Positions 48,737 through 59,124 of a DNA stretch of 64,000 nucleotides are shown one piece after another (within the stretch, counting starts at the first letter, position 1; each line of letters opens with the position of its first letter). This DNA comes from an uncultured Lachnospiraceae bacterium (lineage in GTDB: Bacteria; Bacillota; Clostridia; Lachnospirales; Lachnospiraceae): positions 94,692 through 158,691 of the forward strand of contig CAKRFU010000005.1 in assembly GCA_934320845.1 (NCBI GenBank). Direction: 5' to 3'. The notes beneath the pieces are model-generated. The model was given only the letters and a program-made list of their open reading frames with translations. It searched no databases and was not told where the DNA came from. Position numbers and translations under genes: made by a program.

Positions 48737-49930
48737 TTATTTTAATAAATCAAGCACTGATGTTCCAATCGTGTTTTCAGGCATTGCAACACCAAAATTT
48801 TCGGCAACAGTCGCTCCGATTACAGCAAATGTATCGGTTTCAGGCAGTCTTCCAAATCCGCTAAATGACGGTGAATATGCAACAAAAGGAACTTTCTCTC
48901 TTGTGTGGTCAGTGCCCTTAAATGTCGGATCATTGCCATGGTCTGCCGTTATTATAAGAAGGTCATCTTTGTTAAGATTATCCATCAGTATGCCAAGATT
49001 TTTGTCAAACTTCTCAATCTCCTTTGCATATCCCACAGGATTTCTCCTGTGTCCCCATAATGCATCAAAATCTACAAGATTTACAAAACAAAGACCGCAG
49101 AACTCTCTTTTAGCTATCTCTATCGTCTGTTCCATTCCGTGTACACTTGACTTTGAACGATTACTCTCTGTAATTCCCTCACCTGCAAATATATCATTTA
49201 TCTTTCCTACTGAAATAACATCAAAACCTGCGTCCTTGAGGGAATTTAGAACCGTGCGCCCTGTAGGTTTCAAAGCATAATCATGCCTGTTGCTTGTTCG
49301 CACAAATTCGCCTTTTTTCATTCCGGTATAAGGTCTTGCAATAACCCTGCCTACACGCCACTCGTCTCTTAGCGTAAGTTCTCTTGCAATCTCACAATAT
49401 CTATAAAGATTATCAAGTCCCATCGTTTCCTCATTGCCGCATATCTGCATAACCGAATCGGCAGATGTATACACTATGAGTGCCCCTGTCTTAATCTCCT
49501 CCTCGCCAAGCTCATCAAGAATAACAGTTCCGCTTGCCGCTTTATTTCCAATTATTTTTCTTCCGGTTCTCTTTTCAAGTTCCGCGATAAGTTCTTTTGG
49601 AAATCCTGTTTCGGTAAATGTAATAAAAGGCTTTGTTGTATTTATTCCCATCATTTCCCAATGACCGGTCATTGTGTCCTTGCCATTGCTTCTCTCGTTC
49701 ATTGCAAAATAATAACCAAGTGGTGTATCGGCCGGCGAAACCTGTTTTAACGGTTTAAGATTTGCAATTCCCAAGCGTCTGAAATTCGGTATTTCAAATT
49801 TTTCAACAGACTCCGAGATATGACCAAGCGTATCTGCACCGACATCATCAAATTTCGCCGCATCTGCCATCTGACCGATTCCCATCGAATCTATGACTAC
49901 GGTAAATATCCTTTTGAATTTATATTCCAT
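48737..49930 (-). CDS. deoB: Phosphopentomutase
   Basis: 397 residues. [20 protein letters not shown] at the N-terminus and [20 protein letters not shown] at the C-terminus hold the metal ligands of the alkaline-phosphatase fold; [10 protein letters not shown] contains the catalytic Thr. It interconverts (deoxy)ribose 1- and 5-phosphate. It lies downstream of cdd and udp, completing pyrimidine nucleoside salvage. Confidence 0.96.
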   Translation of the reverse strand: MEYKFKRIFTVVIDSMGIGQMADAAKFDDVGADTLGHISESVEKFEIPNFRRLGIANLKPLKQVSPADTPLGYYFAMNERSNGKDTMTGHWEMMGINTTKPFITFTETGFPKELIAELEKRTGRKIIGNKAASGTVILDELGEEEIKTGALIVYTSADSVMQICGNEETMGLDNLYRYCEIARELTLRDEWRVGRVIARPYTGMKKGEFVRTSNRHDYALKPTGRTVLNSLKDAGFDVISVGKINDIFAGEGITESNRSKSSVHGMEQTIEIAKREFCGLCFVNLVDFDALWGHRRNPVGYAKEIEKFDKNLGILMDNLNKDDLLIITADHGNDPTFKGTDHTREKVPFVAYSPSFSGFGRLPETDTFAVIGATVAENFGVAMPENTIGTSVLDLLK

Positions 49931-49963
49931 ACTAACACCCTCATTTCCGCATATATTTTATTT

Positions 49964-50377
49964 CTATTCAAGATTTTCAGGTCCAAATCCCATAGGAAGC
50001 ATATCCTTTAACTTGATAACCTTTATATCTCCTGCCGAGTTTCCAAGAACTATTTCAAATTCATCGGGATTGCAAAACTCCATCATCACCTGTCTGCATA
50101 CTCCGCAAGGTGCACAAAAATCATATTCATTTGCGCCGTCTTTTCCCCCGACAATGGCAATCGCCCTAAACTCGCGCTCTCCGTCACTTACCGCCTTAAA
50201 AAATGCTGTTCTCTCAGCACAGTTTGAAGGTGTATAAGCTGCATTCTCAATATTGCACCCTGTATATATTTTTCCCTTTTCAGTAAGAAGTGCCGCCCCT
50301 ACCTTAAAATGTGAATACGGTGCATATGCCGAGTGTCTCGTCATCGCTGCCATTACCAAAAGTCCTTCTGCATTCAT
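49964..50377 (-). CDS. cdd: Cytidine deaminase
   Basis: 137 residues. YSHFKVGAALLTEKGKIYTG, then the zinc site SNCAERTAFFKAV and PCGVCRQVMMEF, typical of the tetrameric class with a Cys-Ala-Glu motif. It converts cytidine to uridine for uridine phosphorylase next door. Second gene of the leftward salvage operon. Confidence 0.96.
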   Translation of the reverse strand: MNAEGLLVMAAMTRHSAYAPYSHFKVGAALLTEKGKIYTGCNIENAAYTPSNCAERTAFFKAVSDGEREFRAIAIVGGKDGANEYDFCAPCGVCRQVMMEFCNPDEFEIVLGNSAGDIKVIKLKDMLPMGFGPENLE

Positions 50378-50426
50378 AATAACAATCCTCCATTTTTTTC
50401 ATACTCATCTCTTTTTATTTTTTATT

Positions 50427-51206
50427 CTAATTATCCCTATCAGCTTTGATAAGCTCTCTGACTGCCTCAACTGCCGTTTCTATCGCCGCCTTCGTGTCAT
50501 GTGCCTGCACATTTGAAAGACCTTTTTTGGCTCTTTCCTGATTCGCAAGTACCAAAAAACATGCCCCGACTCTTACACGAAGATAACTTCCGGCAATAAG
50601 AAGTGCCGCCGTCTCCATTTCTGACGCAAGACATCCCATTTTTATCCATGCATCCCATTTGTTTTTAAGTTCATATCCTACAGGCATCAGCTCCGGTTCA
50701 TGCTGGCCAAAAAACGAGTCTTTACTCTGAACTACTCCAACATGATATTTTAAATCAAGCTTCTTCGCTGCTGCCATCATCGCATTTATAACATTTATAT
50801 CTGCAACTGCAGGGTATTCAATAGGTGCATACTCTTTTGAGGTGCCTTCCATTCTTATGGCTCCGTTTGCTATAACGATGTCACCTCCGATTACATCATC
50901 CTGCATTCCGCCACATGTCCCAACTCTCAAAAAAGTATCTGCACCACAGCTTACAAGTTCCTGAAGCGCTATAGCAGCAGAGGGACCTCCTATACCTGTT
51001 GAAGTGACACTCACCTTCACTCCGTCGAGTTTTCCCGTATATGTAACATACTCACGATTGTCCGCAATAAACTTCGGTTCATCTAAAAATGCTGCAATTT
51101 TTTCACATCTCTTTGGATCTCCGGGCATGATAACATATCTTCCGACATCTCCCTTTCCGACGTTTGTATGATACTGTCTGCCTGAGCCTTCTGTATAATC
51201 AATCAT
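50427..51206 (-). CDS. udp: Uridine phosphorylase
   Basis: 259 residues. The NP-I family motif [31 protein letters not shown] (phosphate site) and [18 protein letters not shown] (ribose site) are clear. It splits uridine to uracil and ribose 1-phosphate. It is first in the operon behind the consensus promoter at 51324-51352. Confidence 0.94.
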   Translation of the reverse strand: MIDYTEGSGRQYHTNVGKGDVGRYVIMPGDPKRCEKIAAFLDEPKFIADNREYVTYTGKLDGVKVSVTSTGIGGPSAAIALQELVSCGADTFLRVGTCGGMQDDVIGGDIVIANGAIRMEGTSKEYAPIEYPAVADINVINAMMAAAKKLDLKYHVGVVQSKDSFFGQHEPELMPVGYELKNKWDAWIKMGCLASEMETAALLIAGSYLRVRVGACFLVLANQERAKKGLSNVQAHDTKAAIETAVEAVRELIKADRDN

Positions 51207-51323
51207 AAAACCAACCTCCTCTCCAACTTTTCTTATAATTTGGTAAGTTTATAATATTTAGCTGTACCTTCAACTGTCTTTGTAATATCTGCACAATTCG
51301 ACAGCATCTAAAACATATTTTTA

Positions 51324-51352
51324 TTATACAATATTTACAAAGTTTTTTCAAC
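51324..51352 (-). promoter_or_regulatory. Promoter of udp-cdd-deoB
   Basis: Minus-strand TTGAAA, 17 bp, TATAAT, about 120 bp before udp and right after the upstream ABC gene. Confidence 0.75.
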
Positions 51353-51360
51353 TACACCCA

Positions 51361-53793
51361 CTACTTCAAATCAAGTGCTGCAGGTGGTTTTGCAAGTATT
51401 GATTTTATTGGCAGTATACAGATAATTGCATATGCAAGATATATGCATAGCAAAAGTCCAAGAACTGCCCACCACGGGAATATAATTCCCATATTTAATG
51501 ATGGAACGAGACTTATTACCTTTATAACACCTGCTGTCACCAATACTGCCGGAAGCGTTGTCACAGATGCAATCACATACAATTCCATAATAAATGCAGT
51601 TATTATACTTCTATTTGAGATTCCAAACATTCTGTATACCGTCAATTCTTCACTTCTGGCCATTGCATTTGATTTTATCATAAAGTATATCATTATAATT
51701 GATATTATTACCGCAACGGCTGTTATAAGATTTCCCGTTAACGAATCACTTGAATTTTCCTCGATATATTTTTTTATTTCATCATCATGAGGTACTGTCA
51801 TAGATGGTGCAAATACATCGAGCTGTTGGGCGCCTGTTTTTTCATAATATTTTTTAGTCTTTTGTATATTATCCGTGTAGATAAGACATGACCTGTTATC
51901 ATACACCATAAGGCACTTGATGTTTTCACATCCCTTATCGGAAAATACATAATCAATATCCAGACTGTCAGGAAAAGTTCCAACAATCGTATAATGTGTC
52001 TCTATATCATCACCAATTTCTAATGTATCCCCGACTTTATAACCTTCGCTTTCTGCAAATCCCTTTCTTAACAGCACTTCATTGTCTCCAAGAGAGGGAT
52101 TTTCATATCCCTTAACATTTTCTTCCTTAAATTCATCAACACTTTCAAGCTTATATGAATTCTCTGAAAAACCTAGCAGCACATTCTGATTGCAGTAGAC
52201 AGTAGGCTCACTTGTATCACTTATTCCTACTACTCTTAATATCTTTGAATCGGAACTGTCACTGATTTTTGCACCGAGATATGACCTGTATCCTGAATAC
52301 ATTAAAGTCACGGCACTTTTTTTCTCAGTCATTCTGTCAATTACCTGCTTGTCAATCACTACCTCATTTCTCTTTTTAGGCATTCTTCCATACAGAATAT
52401 CTTTTTTGTCGAGATGTTCATATGACACATATGAAAAGCCTGAAAGATTCTGTCCAAGCTCCCTTAATTGTCTAAACACCTTACCCTTAAGATACATATT
52501 GGCGGAAGGCACACAAAATATATCTCCATATTCTTTGTCGGTCATATACTGCTTTGCAAAATCGAGTATCTTGATCTGGTCATCATAATCAAACACAGAA
52601 ATATTTTTGAAATCGAGCTGTACATAATGTGAATCTGTAGACACAATACTCTTTTCATCAATCGTCTTATCATTAACAAATTTGGCTGTTGTTATTGAAA
52701 GCAGAATCGCAGATGCAAGAAGTATTACGGCTATAAAGCCCTGTTTCTTTCCAAGTACCGATATATTTGCCTTAGCCATGTTCCATACTTCCCTAAGCGG
52801 CAGTCTGGCATTTTTCTTTTCATCAAGTCTTGTCAGATTATATTCAAAATTTTCAACATCCTTAATATCAAGAGACGGCCTTTCCTCGTCAAGTATCTGG
52901 ATACCATTCTCATCGTTTGCTATCACAATATCATTAGGCATCAGATTTTGTATGTATAACTTTTCATCCTTCCACACGAAATTAAGCATAAGCTTTTCCG
53001 GAATCTCATCCTGCCCGTGATAAAGCTTAAAATCTGCATACCTGTCATCTATTGTCTCTTTCTCATATTCTTTAAGATAAATATTCGCATCATCACTTCT
53101 CTGATATGCTGTAGCATTATTAGGCTCATCACTTATAATTTTTCCGTCACAGACCTTTATTATCCTGTCTGCAAAGAACTTGGCTATACGTTTTTCATGT
53201 GTGACAACAATTACAAGACATTCTTTTGATATACTTTTAAGTATCATCATTGTCTTTAATGTGTTTTCTTCATCAAGATTTCCCGTAGGCTCATCCGCAA
53301 GAATTATGTCGGGTGCTTTTACAAGTGCTCTGGCAATAGACACTCGCTGCTGCTGACCGCCCGATAATCTTGATACAAGCTTTTTCTTATATTTAAGTAT
53401 GCCTAACATATCAAGGATATAATCTGTTCTCTCATCTTTTTCCTGCTCCGTGAGATTATATCTGTTTAACGCAAGTTTTACATTATATTCAACACTATAT
53501 TCCTGAAGTATATAATAATTCTGAAAAATGTAGCCAAAATGCTCATTTCTTATCGCATCGATTATTTTAGGAGAATATCCCGTTATTTTCTTTCCGTCTA
53601 TCTCGACAGACCCCCCCGAAAAATCATCAAGTCCTCCTATTGTATTTAATAATGTTGTCTTGCCCGATCCACTCTCTCCAAGAATACAAACAAGCCCGGT
53701 ATTTCCAAACTCAAGGTTTACATCGTTTAGAACGTGCTGTTCGCTCTTTTTGCCTTTATTATAATATTTGTCTAAGTTATTTACACGAATCAT
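51361..53793 (-). CDS. ABC transporter ATPase-permease fusion (MacB/FtsX type)
   Basis: 810 residues. The N-terminal ATPase has Walker A GESGSGKTT, signature LSGGQQQR and Walker B IILADEPTGNLD. A linker of about 130 residues leads to the first membrane helix (GFIAVILLASAILLSIT), a large extracytoplasmic part, and three C-terminal helices (FtsX layout). Fusion of both parts in one chain is common in Lachnospiraceae exporters of peptides or for envelope stress. It overlaps the partner gene by 4 bp. Confidence 0.85.
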   Translation of the reverse strand: MIRVNNLDKYYNKGKKSEQHVLNDVNLEFGNTGLVCILGESGSGKTTLLNTIGGLDDFSGGSVEIDGKKITGYSPKIIDAIRNEHFGYIFQNYYILQEYSVEYNVKLALNRYNLTEQEKDERTDYILDMLGILKYKKKLVSRLSGGQQQRVSIARALVKAPDIILADEPTGNLDEENTLKTMMILKSISKECLVIVVTHEKRIAKFFADRIIKVCDGKIISDEPNNATAYQRSDDANIYLKEYEKETIDDRYADFKLYHGQDEIPEKLMLNFVWKDEKLYIQNLMPNDIVIANDENGIQILDEERPSLDIKDVENFEYNLTRLDEKKNARLPLREVWNMAKANISVLGKKQGFIAVILLASAILLSITTAKFVNDKTIDEKSIVSTDSHYVQLDFKNISVFDYDDQIKILDFAKQYMTDKEYGDIFCVPSANMYLKGKVFRQLRELGQNLSGFSYVSYEHLDKKDILYGRMPKKRNEVVIDKQVIDRMTEKKSAVTLMYSGYRSYLGAKISDSSDSKILRVVGISDTSEPTVYCNQNVLLGFSENSYKLESVDEFKEENVKGYENPSLGDNEVLLRKGFAESEGYKVGDTLEIGDDIETHYTIVGTFPDSLDIDYVFSDKGCENIKCLMVYDNRSCLIYTDNIQKTKKYYEKTGAQQLDVFAPSMTVPHDDEIKKYIEENSSDSLTGNLITAVAVIISIIMIYFMIKSNAMARSEELTVYRMFGISNRSIITAFIMELYVIASVTTLPAVLVTAGVIKVISLVPSLNMGIIFPWWAVLGLLLCIYLAYAIICILPIKSILAKPPAALDLK

Positions 53794-56072
53794 TGACGAA
53801 GCCTCCCTTTAAGTAAATGATTAAATCCGGTTACTGTCATAAAGCATACAAAAGCGTTGTATAAAATAAAGCAGAGATAACCGGCAAATGTATAATACCA
53901 TGCTATATCTGTAATAAAATCAATACCGCACATTCTCAGTACAGCCATCAATAGAAATGTGATAATCACGGCTATGCCGCAGTATATTCCCATCTCAATG
54001 TAACTTATCAGCCGTAATATGCTTATTTTCATTCCGATAAATTTAAGCACAAGATATTCTTTTATCTTTATTGACATCATCGCCCTCAAAATGAAAAATT
54101 CAGCTATAAACATTACTAAAAGACCTGCCGCACAAATTCCAATTATAACAAGACGCTGGTTAGCCTTTGCCTCATTATCTATAGTTGCTCCAGCTCTGTA
54201 TGTACTTATTGTATAATATCCCATTTTGTTAAGTTTCTTCAAAACTTTATCCGTCTTTGCATAACTTTCGATATAAACAGAAGACTGTCTGCATTCTGCC
54301 TTACAATATTTATTGTATAATTCGCTGCTTACTTCCATGAAATTTCTGCTGCTATCGCTTTTCTGTCCAAGAATATTTATCTGTTGTTCAACAGGCTCGC
54401 CCTTTTCATCTCCATTTTCGTCAAGCTGCTGATATCTTAACGTATACTTACCAAAAGACGGTCCGTCTTCACCAAGTTCTTTTGAAAGCAGCACCTCGTT
54501 TCCTTTCAATTCGTCATTTATTATAGGTATAAGCAGACGCTTTGCCTTGTAATCTCCAATTGAATAATCATAATCAGATAGCAGCCTGAACTCTCCAGAG
54601 TATATTTTCATTGACAACACATTGCACAATTCTTTAGAAAAATAAACCTGATCAGTCTCCTTTTTCAATATACCTGTCACTGTAACTTCTGTCATACAAT
54701 AGTCATTGGAATCCCATATATTAGCAGCCGAAAAATAACATTTATATGTCTTTCCTATAAGACTCTCGTCTTCTGAATATAAAACTATATCATTTCTTTC
54801 TTTTGGAAGTGTTCCCTTTTTCAAATCTGACTTATCAATACAGTCAGCTGATGACATAAACTTATCATGGTTTATGAATGAAACACTTCCTGAACCTGTC
54901 ATCTCACGTTCTTCTATTTTTTGTCCGTATTGTATCTCATAATCTACATCCTGAAATATATAATAATTTATATCGTTCGCATAATCGCACGAATCTACAT
55001 GATTGACATATCTTACTTTTTTTATCTTATCTATATCTGAAGATGTTATGTCTTTACCGTTTTTCTTCTTTACGACAATTCTCTTGTCGTCTTTTCTGGC
55101 AAACGCTGAGTTTTCATACTCCCTCGTAAAAATATCATCACTTTTCACGCAGATTTCACCTATAAGCACAAAAGAAACCGTACTTATTATAAGCAGGAAA
55201 AATGTGAACAATATAGCTTTTGCACGCTGCGTCTTTAAATTTAATTTTGCAAAGAAAGATGCATATTTAAAATCAGTATTTTTATTTGATTGAGCATTTT
55301 TTTCATCTGCCGAAACTTCTTTTTTATCATTATCTTCATCTTTGACATCATCACTGCCCATAATGTCAACTGCCTGTTTTTCTTCTCCAACTCTCACATC
55401 GGAAATTATCACACCCTCATGAAGTCTTATCTTTCTTGTCACATAAGGCTCTGCCTGAGAATAATTATGTGTGACCATTATCACAAGACATTCTTTTGAT
55501 ATTTCTTTTAAAAGCTTTATAATAGAAAGCCCTGTCTCACTGTCAAGGTTTCCCGTAGGCTCATCTGCTATAATAACACCTGTTTGTTTCGCCAATGCTC
55601 TTGCGATAGAAAGCCTCTGTTTCTGACCACTCGAAAGCTCATTCGCAGGATGAGTTTCAAATCCCTTTAACCCAACTTTCTCAATATATATTTCTGCCAG
55701 ACTCTCTGCCTCAATTTTATCTTTACCCATAGCCAGCAAACCGCATACTATATTGTCGACAACCGTATAATGACCTATAAGGCTATAGTCCTGGAATATA
55801 TAGCCAATCTTCTTTCTTCTGTATTCCTCCCACTCACCTTCATCATATTGGAATGTAGCTTCGCCATCTACATACATTTCACCTTCATCATAGTTGTCCA
55901 TGCCGCCTATTACGTTTAAAAGCGTTGACTTTCCGCCTCCGCTCTCTCCCGTAACAGCTACAAACTCACCAAAATAAAAGTCAAGATTTATCTTGTGAAG
56001 AGCCTGTGTCACTTCGTTTTCAGAAAAATAACTCTTACTCACATTCACAAGACTGATTTTTGCTGTGCTCAT
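53790..56072 (-). CDS. ABC transporter ATPase-permease fusion, partner
   Basis: 760 residues. Walker A GESGGGKST, signature LSSGQKQR, Walker B VIIADEPTGNLD. After an acidic linker (DDVKDEDNDKKEVSADEK), one membrane helix, an outer domain and three C-terminal helices follow. It has the same layout as its neighbour, so the two probably form a heterodimer. No sensor kinase gene lies adjacent in this window. Confidence 0.85.
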   Translation of the reverse strand: MSTAKISLVNVSKSYFSENEVTQALHKINLDFYFGEFVAVTGESGGGKSTLLNVIGGMDNYDEGEMYVDGEATFQYDEGEWEEYRRKKIGYIFQDYSLIGHYTVVDNIVCGLLAMGKDKIEAESLAEIYIEKVGLKGFETHPANELSSGQKQRLSIARALAKQTGVIIADEPTGNLDSETGLSIIKLLKEISKECLVIMVTHNYSQAEPYVTRKIRLHEGVIISDVRVGEEKQAVDIMGSDDVKDEDNDKKEVSADEKNAQSNKNTDFKYASFFAKLNLKTQRAKAILFTFFLLIISTVSFVLIGEICVKSDDIFTREYENSAFARKDDKRIVVKKKNGKDITSSDIDKIKKVRYVNHVDSCDYANDINYYIFQDVDYEIQYGQKIEEREMTGSGSVSFINHDKFMSSADCIDKSDLKKGTLPKERNDIVLYSEDESLIGKTYKCYFSAANIWDSNDYCMTEVTVTGILKKETDQVYFSKELCNVLSMKIYSGEFRLLSDYDYSIGDYKAKRLLIPIINDELKGNEVLLSKELGEDGPSFGKYTLRYQQLDENGDEKGEPVEQQINILGQKSDSSRNFMEVSSELYNKYCKAECRQSSVYIESYAKTDKVLKKLNKMGYYTISTYRAGATIDNEAKANQRLVIIGICAAGLLVMFIAEFFILRAMMSIKIKEYLVLKFIGMKISILRLISYIEMGIYCGIAVIITFLLMAVLRMCGIDFITDIAWYYTFAGYLCFILYNAFVCFMTVTGFNHLLKGRLRQ

Positions 56073-56126
56073 ATCTTTTCTCCTTCTTTTTAATTATGGC
56101 CCGTTACAACCGTGTTGTATCAGCAC

Positions 56127-56156
56127 CAGATTATGTACATTTTGAACAATAATCTG
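56127..56156. promoter_or_regulatory. Inverted repeat upstream of ABC genes
   Basis: CAGATTAT / ATAATCTG with a 14-bp gap. Candidate operator. The gap 56073-56382 also contains ACAACCGTGTTGT and the GntR-gene terminator; no gene is seen. Confidence 0.45.
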
Positions 56157-56308
56157 CCATTTTTTCATAACATTTATATAAAATATTTTACCATAAGTTT
56201 TTAATTATTTCATCAATTATTTTAATATTTAATAAACAAATGCCAGCTTTTTCACATATTTTTCACATATTTCACAATCCACAAAACTATTTTAATCAAA
56301 TCTAAATA

Positions 56309-56348
56309 TAAAAAAACAGCTATAATCAAATCCGATTACGGCTGTTTT
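56309..56348 (-). terminator. Terminator of the GntR-kinase-lrgBA operon
   Basis: Minus-strand arms AAAACAGC / GCTGTTTT with an inner imperfect stem, then seven T. Confidence 0.8.
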
Positions 56349-56382
56349 CGATTTTTTATGTTTTTAAATTATTATTTACGTC

Positions 56383-57072
56383 TCAATCCCGCTTATTTTT
56401 CAAAAGTTTATCAATGATATCATAATGTCTGTCAATAGCATACATGCACAAATCCTGTTTATTTTCCAAAATGCCACTCAATATAAGAGAATGACACTTT
56501 AATAATCTGTCATAATCCTCTGCATCTGCCTCTTCAAAAACTTTGTCAATCCATTCTCTATACACTCCAATAACCGCATCCATTATAGATATCCAAAATG
56601 AATTTTTTGTTGCCAGCATAAGATTTCTGTGAAAGTTTTCATCCAGACCAGCTATATCAGCACTCCCGGCAAGTTCCATTTTCTCAACCAGTATCTGCAT
56701 CTCTACCTTCCAGTTTTCATTTATCCCCCTGTCTGCTATTGCCATACATACCATTTTATCCATATATCTTCTGAATGAACATATATCTTCTTTTGTGGTA
56801 CTGTCAATTGCAAGCATAATATGTATCATATCTTTTATTGCAGCAACGGAATTTTTAGAAATGTAATTGCCAGAGCCCTGCCTTCTTTCAATAATTCCCA
56901 TTCCGTTCAGTGCACTGAGGGCTTCTCTTATGGAATTTCTGCTTATGGAAAGTGTCTGGGCTATACTTCTCTCTGCCGGCAGTTTGTCCCCTGCCTTTAA
57001 AGAATTATCATTTAAAAGCTGACAGATATATTCTATGACTTTTTTATATTCCTGCTTATTCGACTTTTCCAT
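56383..57072 (-). CDS. GntR-family regulator, FadR/FCD subfamily
   Basis: 229 residues from the ATG of MEKSNKQEYK, behind AGAAAGGAT, overlapping the upstream gene by 17 bp. The winged HTH (LKAGDKLPAERSIAQTLSIS, REALSALNGMGIIERRQGSG) is followed by a helical FCD domain with likely metal/ligand residues (DENFHRNLMLATKNSF, CHSLILSGILENKQD). It is the last gene of the lrgA-lrgB-kinase operon, and a GntR-like operator lies at the operon promoter, so autoregulation is likely. Confidence 0.88.
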   Translation of the reverse strand: MEKSNKQEYKKVIEYICQLLNDNSLKAGDKLPAERSIAQTLSISRNSIREALSALNGMGIIERRQGSGNYISKNSVAAIKDMIHIMLAIDSTTKEDICSFRRYMDKMVCMAIADRGINENWKVEMQILVEKMELAGSADIAGLDENFHRNLMLATKNSFWISIMDAVIGVYREWIDKVFEEADAEDYDRLLKCHSLILSGILENKQDLCMYAIDRHYDIIDKLLKNKRD

Positions 57073-57634
57073 ATCCCATCCTTTCTGCATATAATTCTAC
57101 CATCGCAACCACCCCGTCAACTCCAAGCTTTGTAACATCAAGGCAAAGGTCATAGTTTTCTGAATAACCCCAGTCCGTACCTGTATAAAAATTCTGATAA
57201 TTTGCCCTTCTCTCATCCGTCTCTGATACAAGTCTCTCTGCCTTTCGTTCGGATATATCATGTTTTTTCTTAATGTATTCAATCCTCTGTCTGCGCTCTC
57301 CGCTAACAAAAAGCCTTATAACATCCTTTTTATCCTTAAATGCGACATTTGATGCTCTGCCAATAACAACAAAATTTTCCTCGTCAAGCAGCATATCAAA
57401 AGCTTTTTTAGGTGTATCATGCGTAGCAACATTTTCTTCAATGGCAATAGAATAAATAAGTGAATTAACCGGTTTTTCAGCAAAAAAATTTGGATATTTA
57501 TCATATGCTCCACTCTTTTTTGCAAGCTCTTTTATAGCAGATTTATCATAAAAAGATATATTAAATTTTTTTGCAAGCGCTCTGCCTATAGAATCTCCTC
57601 TGCATCCACATTCTCTTCCAATAGTTATTATCAT
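57056..57634 (-). CDS. Cytidylate kinase-like family protein
   Basis: 192 residues. MIITIGRECGCRGDSIGRAL is the variant P-loop of the AAA_26/cytidylate-kinase-like family, with FVVIGRASNVAFKDKKDVIR and RKAERLVSETDERRANYQNF following. Substrate unknown; the family differs from true Cmk. Encoded between lrgB and the regulator. Confidence 0.82.
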   Translation of the reverse strand: MIITIGRECGCRGDSIGRALAKKFNISFYDKSAIKELAKKSGAYDKYPNFFAEKPVNSLIYSIAIEENVATHDTPKKAFDMLLDEENFVVIGRASNVAFKDKKDVIRLFVSGERRQRIEYIKKKHDISERKAERLVSETDERRANYQNFYTGTDWGYSENYDLCLDVTKLGVDGVVAMVELYAERMGYGKVE

Positions 57635-57655
57635 AGTAATTTTAGCACTCCTTTT

Positions 57656-58360
57656 TTATATAAAATTGGCAAAAATTGAAGCTCCGACAACAGTTATTAT
57701 TCCGGCTACGGCAATTGATAAACTGCTCATTGCCCCCTCAATCTCTCCCATCTCCATTGCCTTTGCAGTTCCTATGGCATGCGACGCAGAACCTATCGCA
57801 AGACCCTTTGCAATCGGCTCAGTTATCCTGAAAATTTTACATATAAACTCAGCTAATATATTTCCAAGAACTCCCGTTACGATAATTACGGCAACTGTAA
57901 TAGTAACATAGCCTCCAAGTTCCTCGGAAACTCCCATCCCTATTGCGGTTGTAATAGACTTAGGAAGCATGGTAACATATTCCTTATGAGATAATGACAT
58001 AAGTTTCGACATGACAAATACCGTCAAAAGGCTTGTCAATACACCTGAAAAAATACCGGCTAACACCGCTTTCCAATGTTTTTTTAACAATTCTATCTGC
58101 TCATATAAAGGAATGGCTAGACAGACTGTAGCTGGCGTGAGAAACCAGCTTAAATATACGGCACCTTTATTATATGTGTCGTAGTCGACATCAGCGATAA
58201 CCAGCACAAAAATAGTAACCGCTATAGACACTAACAGCGGATTAAATATGCTAAGATGCGTTTTCCTTTTCAAAAACATTCCAAATGCATATGCCAAAAG
58301 ACTTAAAGTGACTCCGGCAAATGCCGATATTTCAAAAAATTCATTTAATTTAACGCTCAT
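57656..58360 (-). CDS. lrgB: LrgB family membrane protein
   Basis: 234 residues with about seven hydrophobic segments. [20 protein letters not shown] and [20 protein letters not shown] are LrgB/CidB signatures. It acts with LrgA in holin-like murein hydrolase control or in export of small metabolites such as pyruvate, as reported in Firmicutes. It overlaps lrgA by 11 bp. Confidence 0.9.
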   Translation of the reverse strand: MSVKLNEFFEISAFAGVTLSLLAYAFGMFLKRKTHLSIFNPLLVSIAVTIFVLVIADVDYDTYNKGAVYLSWFLTPATVCLAIPLYEQIELLKKHWKAVLAGIFSGVLTSLLTVFVMSKLMSLSHKEYVTMLPKSITTAIGMGVSEELGGYVTITVAVIIVTGVLGNILAEFICKIFRITEPIAKGLAIGSASHAIGTAKAMEMGEIEGAMSSLSIAVAGIITVVGASIFANFI

Positions 58361-58727
58361 AATGAGTCTCCTTTATCTGTTTTTTTAATCGTATAAGAAA
58401 CTGAGTTACCACTCCGCTGACACCCATAACCGTAAACACACACACAACTGTTATTATACTCACAGGTATAAGAACTGGTTTTAATGCTCCCCAGGATGAC
58501 ATAAGTCCCACTCCTGCCGGTATAAACATAACGGGCATTGTCGCAATCAAAAATTTTCCTGCTTCCCTGACACTTTCAAGTTTGATAATACCTGTCATAA
58601 GCCCCACAAAAAGTATAACCATACCATAAATACTTGCGGGAACAGGAAGTGGAAGCAGATACTTCAAAATCTCTCCTATCATTGAAATTGCAATAATAAT
58701 AAGAAACTGTTTTAAATACTTCATCAT
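58350..58727 (-). CDS. lrgA: CidA/LrgA family membrane protein
   Basis: 125 residues with four hydrophobic segments, including ILKYLLPLPVPASIYGMVIL and MPVMFIPAGVGLMSSWGALK, typical of CidA/LrgA. First gene of the operon, behind a promoter overlapped by a GntR-type palindrome. Confidence 0.9.
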   Translation of the reverse strand: MMKYLKQFLIIIAISMIGEILKYLLPLPVPASIYGMVILFVGLMTGIIKLESVREAGKFLIATMPVMFIPAGVGLMSSWGALKPVLIPVSIITVVCVFTVMGVSGVVTQFLIRLKKQIKETHYER

Positions 58728-58778
58728 GTCTCCTTTTTATTTTTTTCTTAGTTTGTTTAGAATTATTTAACCATTATA

Positions 58779-58823
58779 AATTGGTTCTACCAATTATTAT
58801 ATTCTTTTTTTATACCATGTCAA
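58779..58823 (-). promoter_or_regulatory. lrgAB promoter with GntR/FCD operator
   Basis: Minus-strand TTGACA (58823-58818), 16 bp, TATAAT (58801-58796), directly followed by the 17-bp perfect palindrome AATTGGT-TCT-ACCAATT (58779-58795). It contains the TGGTNNNACCA core of FadR-like regulators. Confidence 0.78.
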
Positions 58824-58831
58824 GAAATATC

Positions 58832-58868
58832 AAAAAAAAGATTTACAGCTCCTAAAAAGCCGTAAACC
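58832..58868 (-). terminator. Ferredoxin terminator
   Basis: Minus-strand stem GGTTTACGGC / GCTGTAAATC (G-U pairs) then eight T. Confidence 0.82.
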
Positions 58869-58903
58869 TTTCTAATCTGTTATTGTAGTATTTTTGCAGC
58901 ACT

Positions 58904-59089
58904 TTAATCCCAGTCTATCGCATTTACCGGACAGGAATCTATTGCCTCCTGTACAGCATCCTTTGTTTCTTCTGAAACAGTATTGTATACCTCTGCTTTT
59001 CCCTCCGCATTCATCTGAAAAACTTCATCAGCCGTACTTGTACACAATCCACACCCTATACATACGTCCTGCGCTACAATTGCATTCAT
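58904..59089 (-). CDS. 4Fe-4S ferredoxin, 61 aa
   Basis: ATG of MNAIVAQDVCIGC, behind GAGGA. Cys pattern CIGCGLC near the N-terminus and CPVNAI near the end bind one 4Fe-4S cluster. Acidic, monocluster type. An electron carrier; partner unknown. Followed by a terminator, so monocistronic. Confidence 0.9.
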   Translation of the reverse strand: MNAIVAQDVCIGCGLCTSTADEVFQMNAEGKAEVYNTVSEETKDAVQEAIDSCPVNAIDWD

Positions 59090-59124
59090 ATTAATCCTCA
59101 TTTCTGCACACATTTTTTGTGCAT

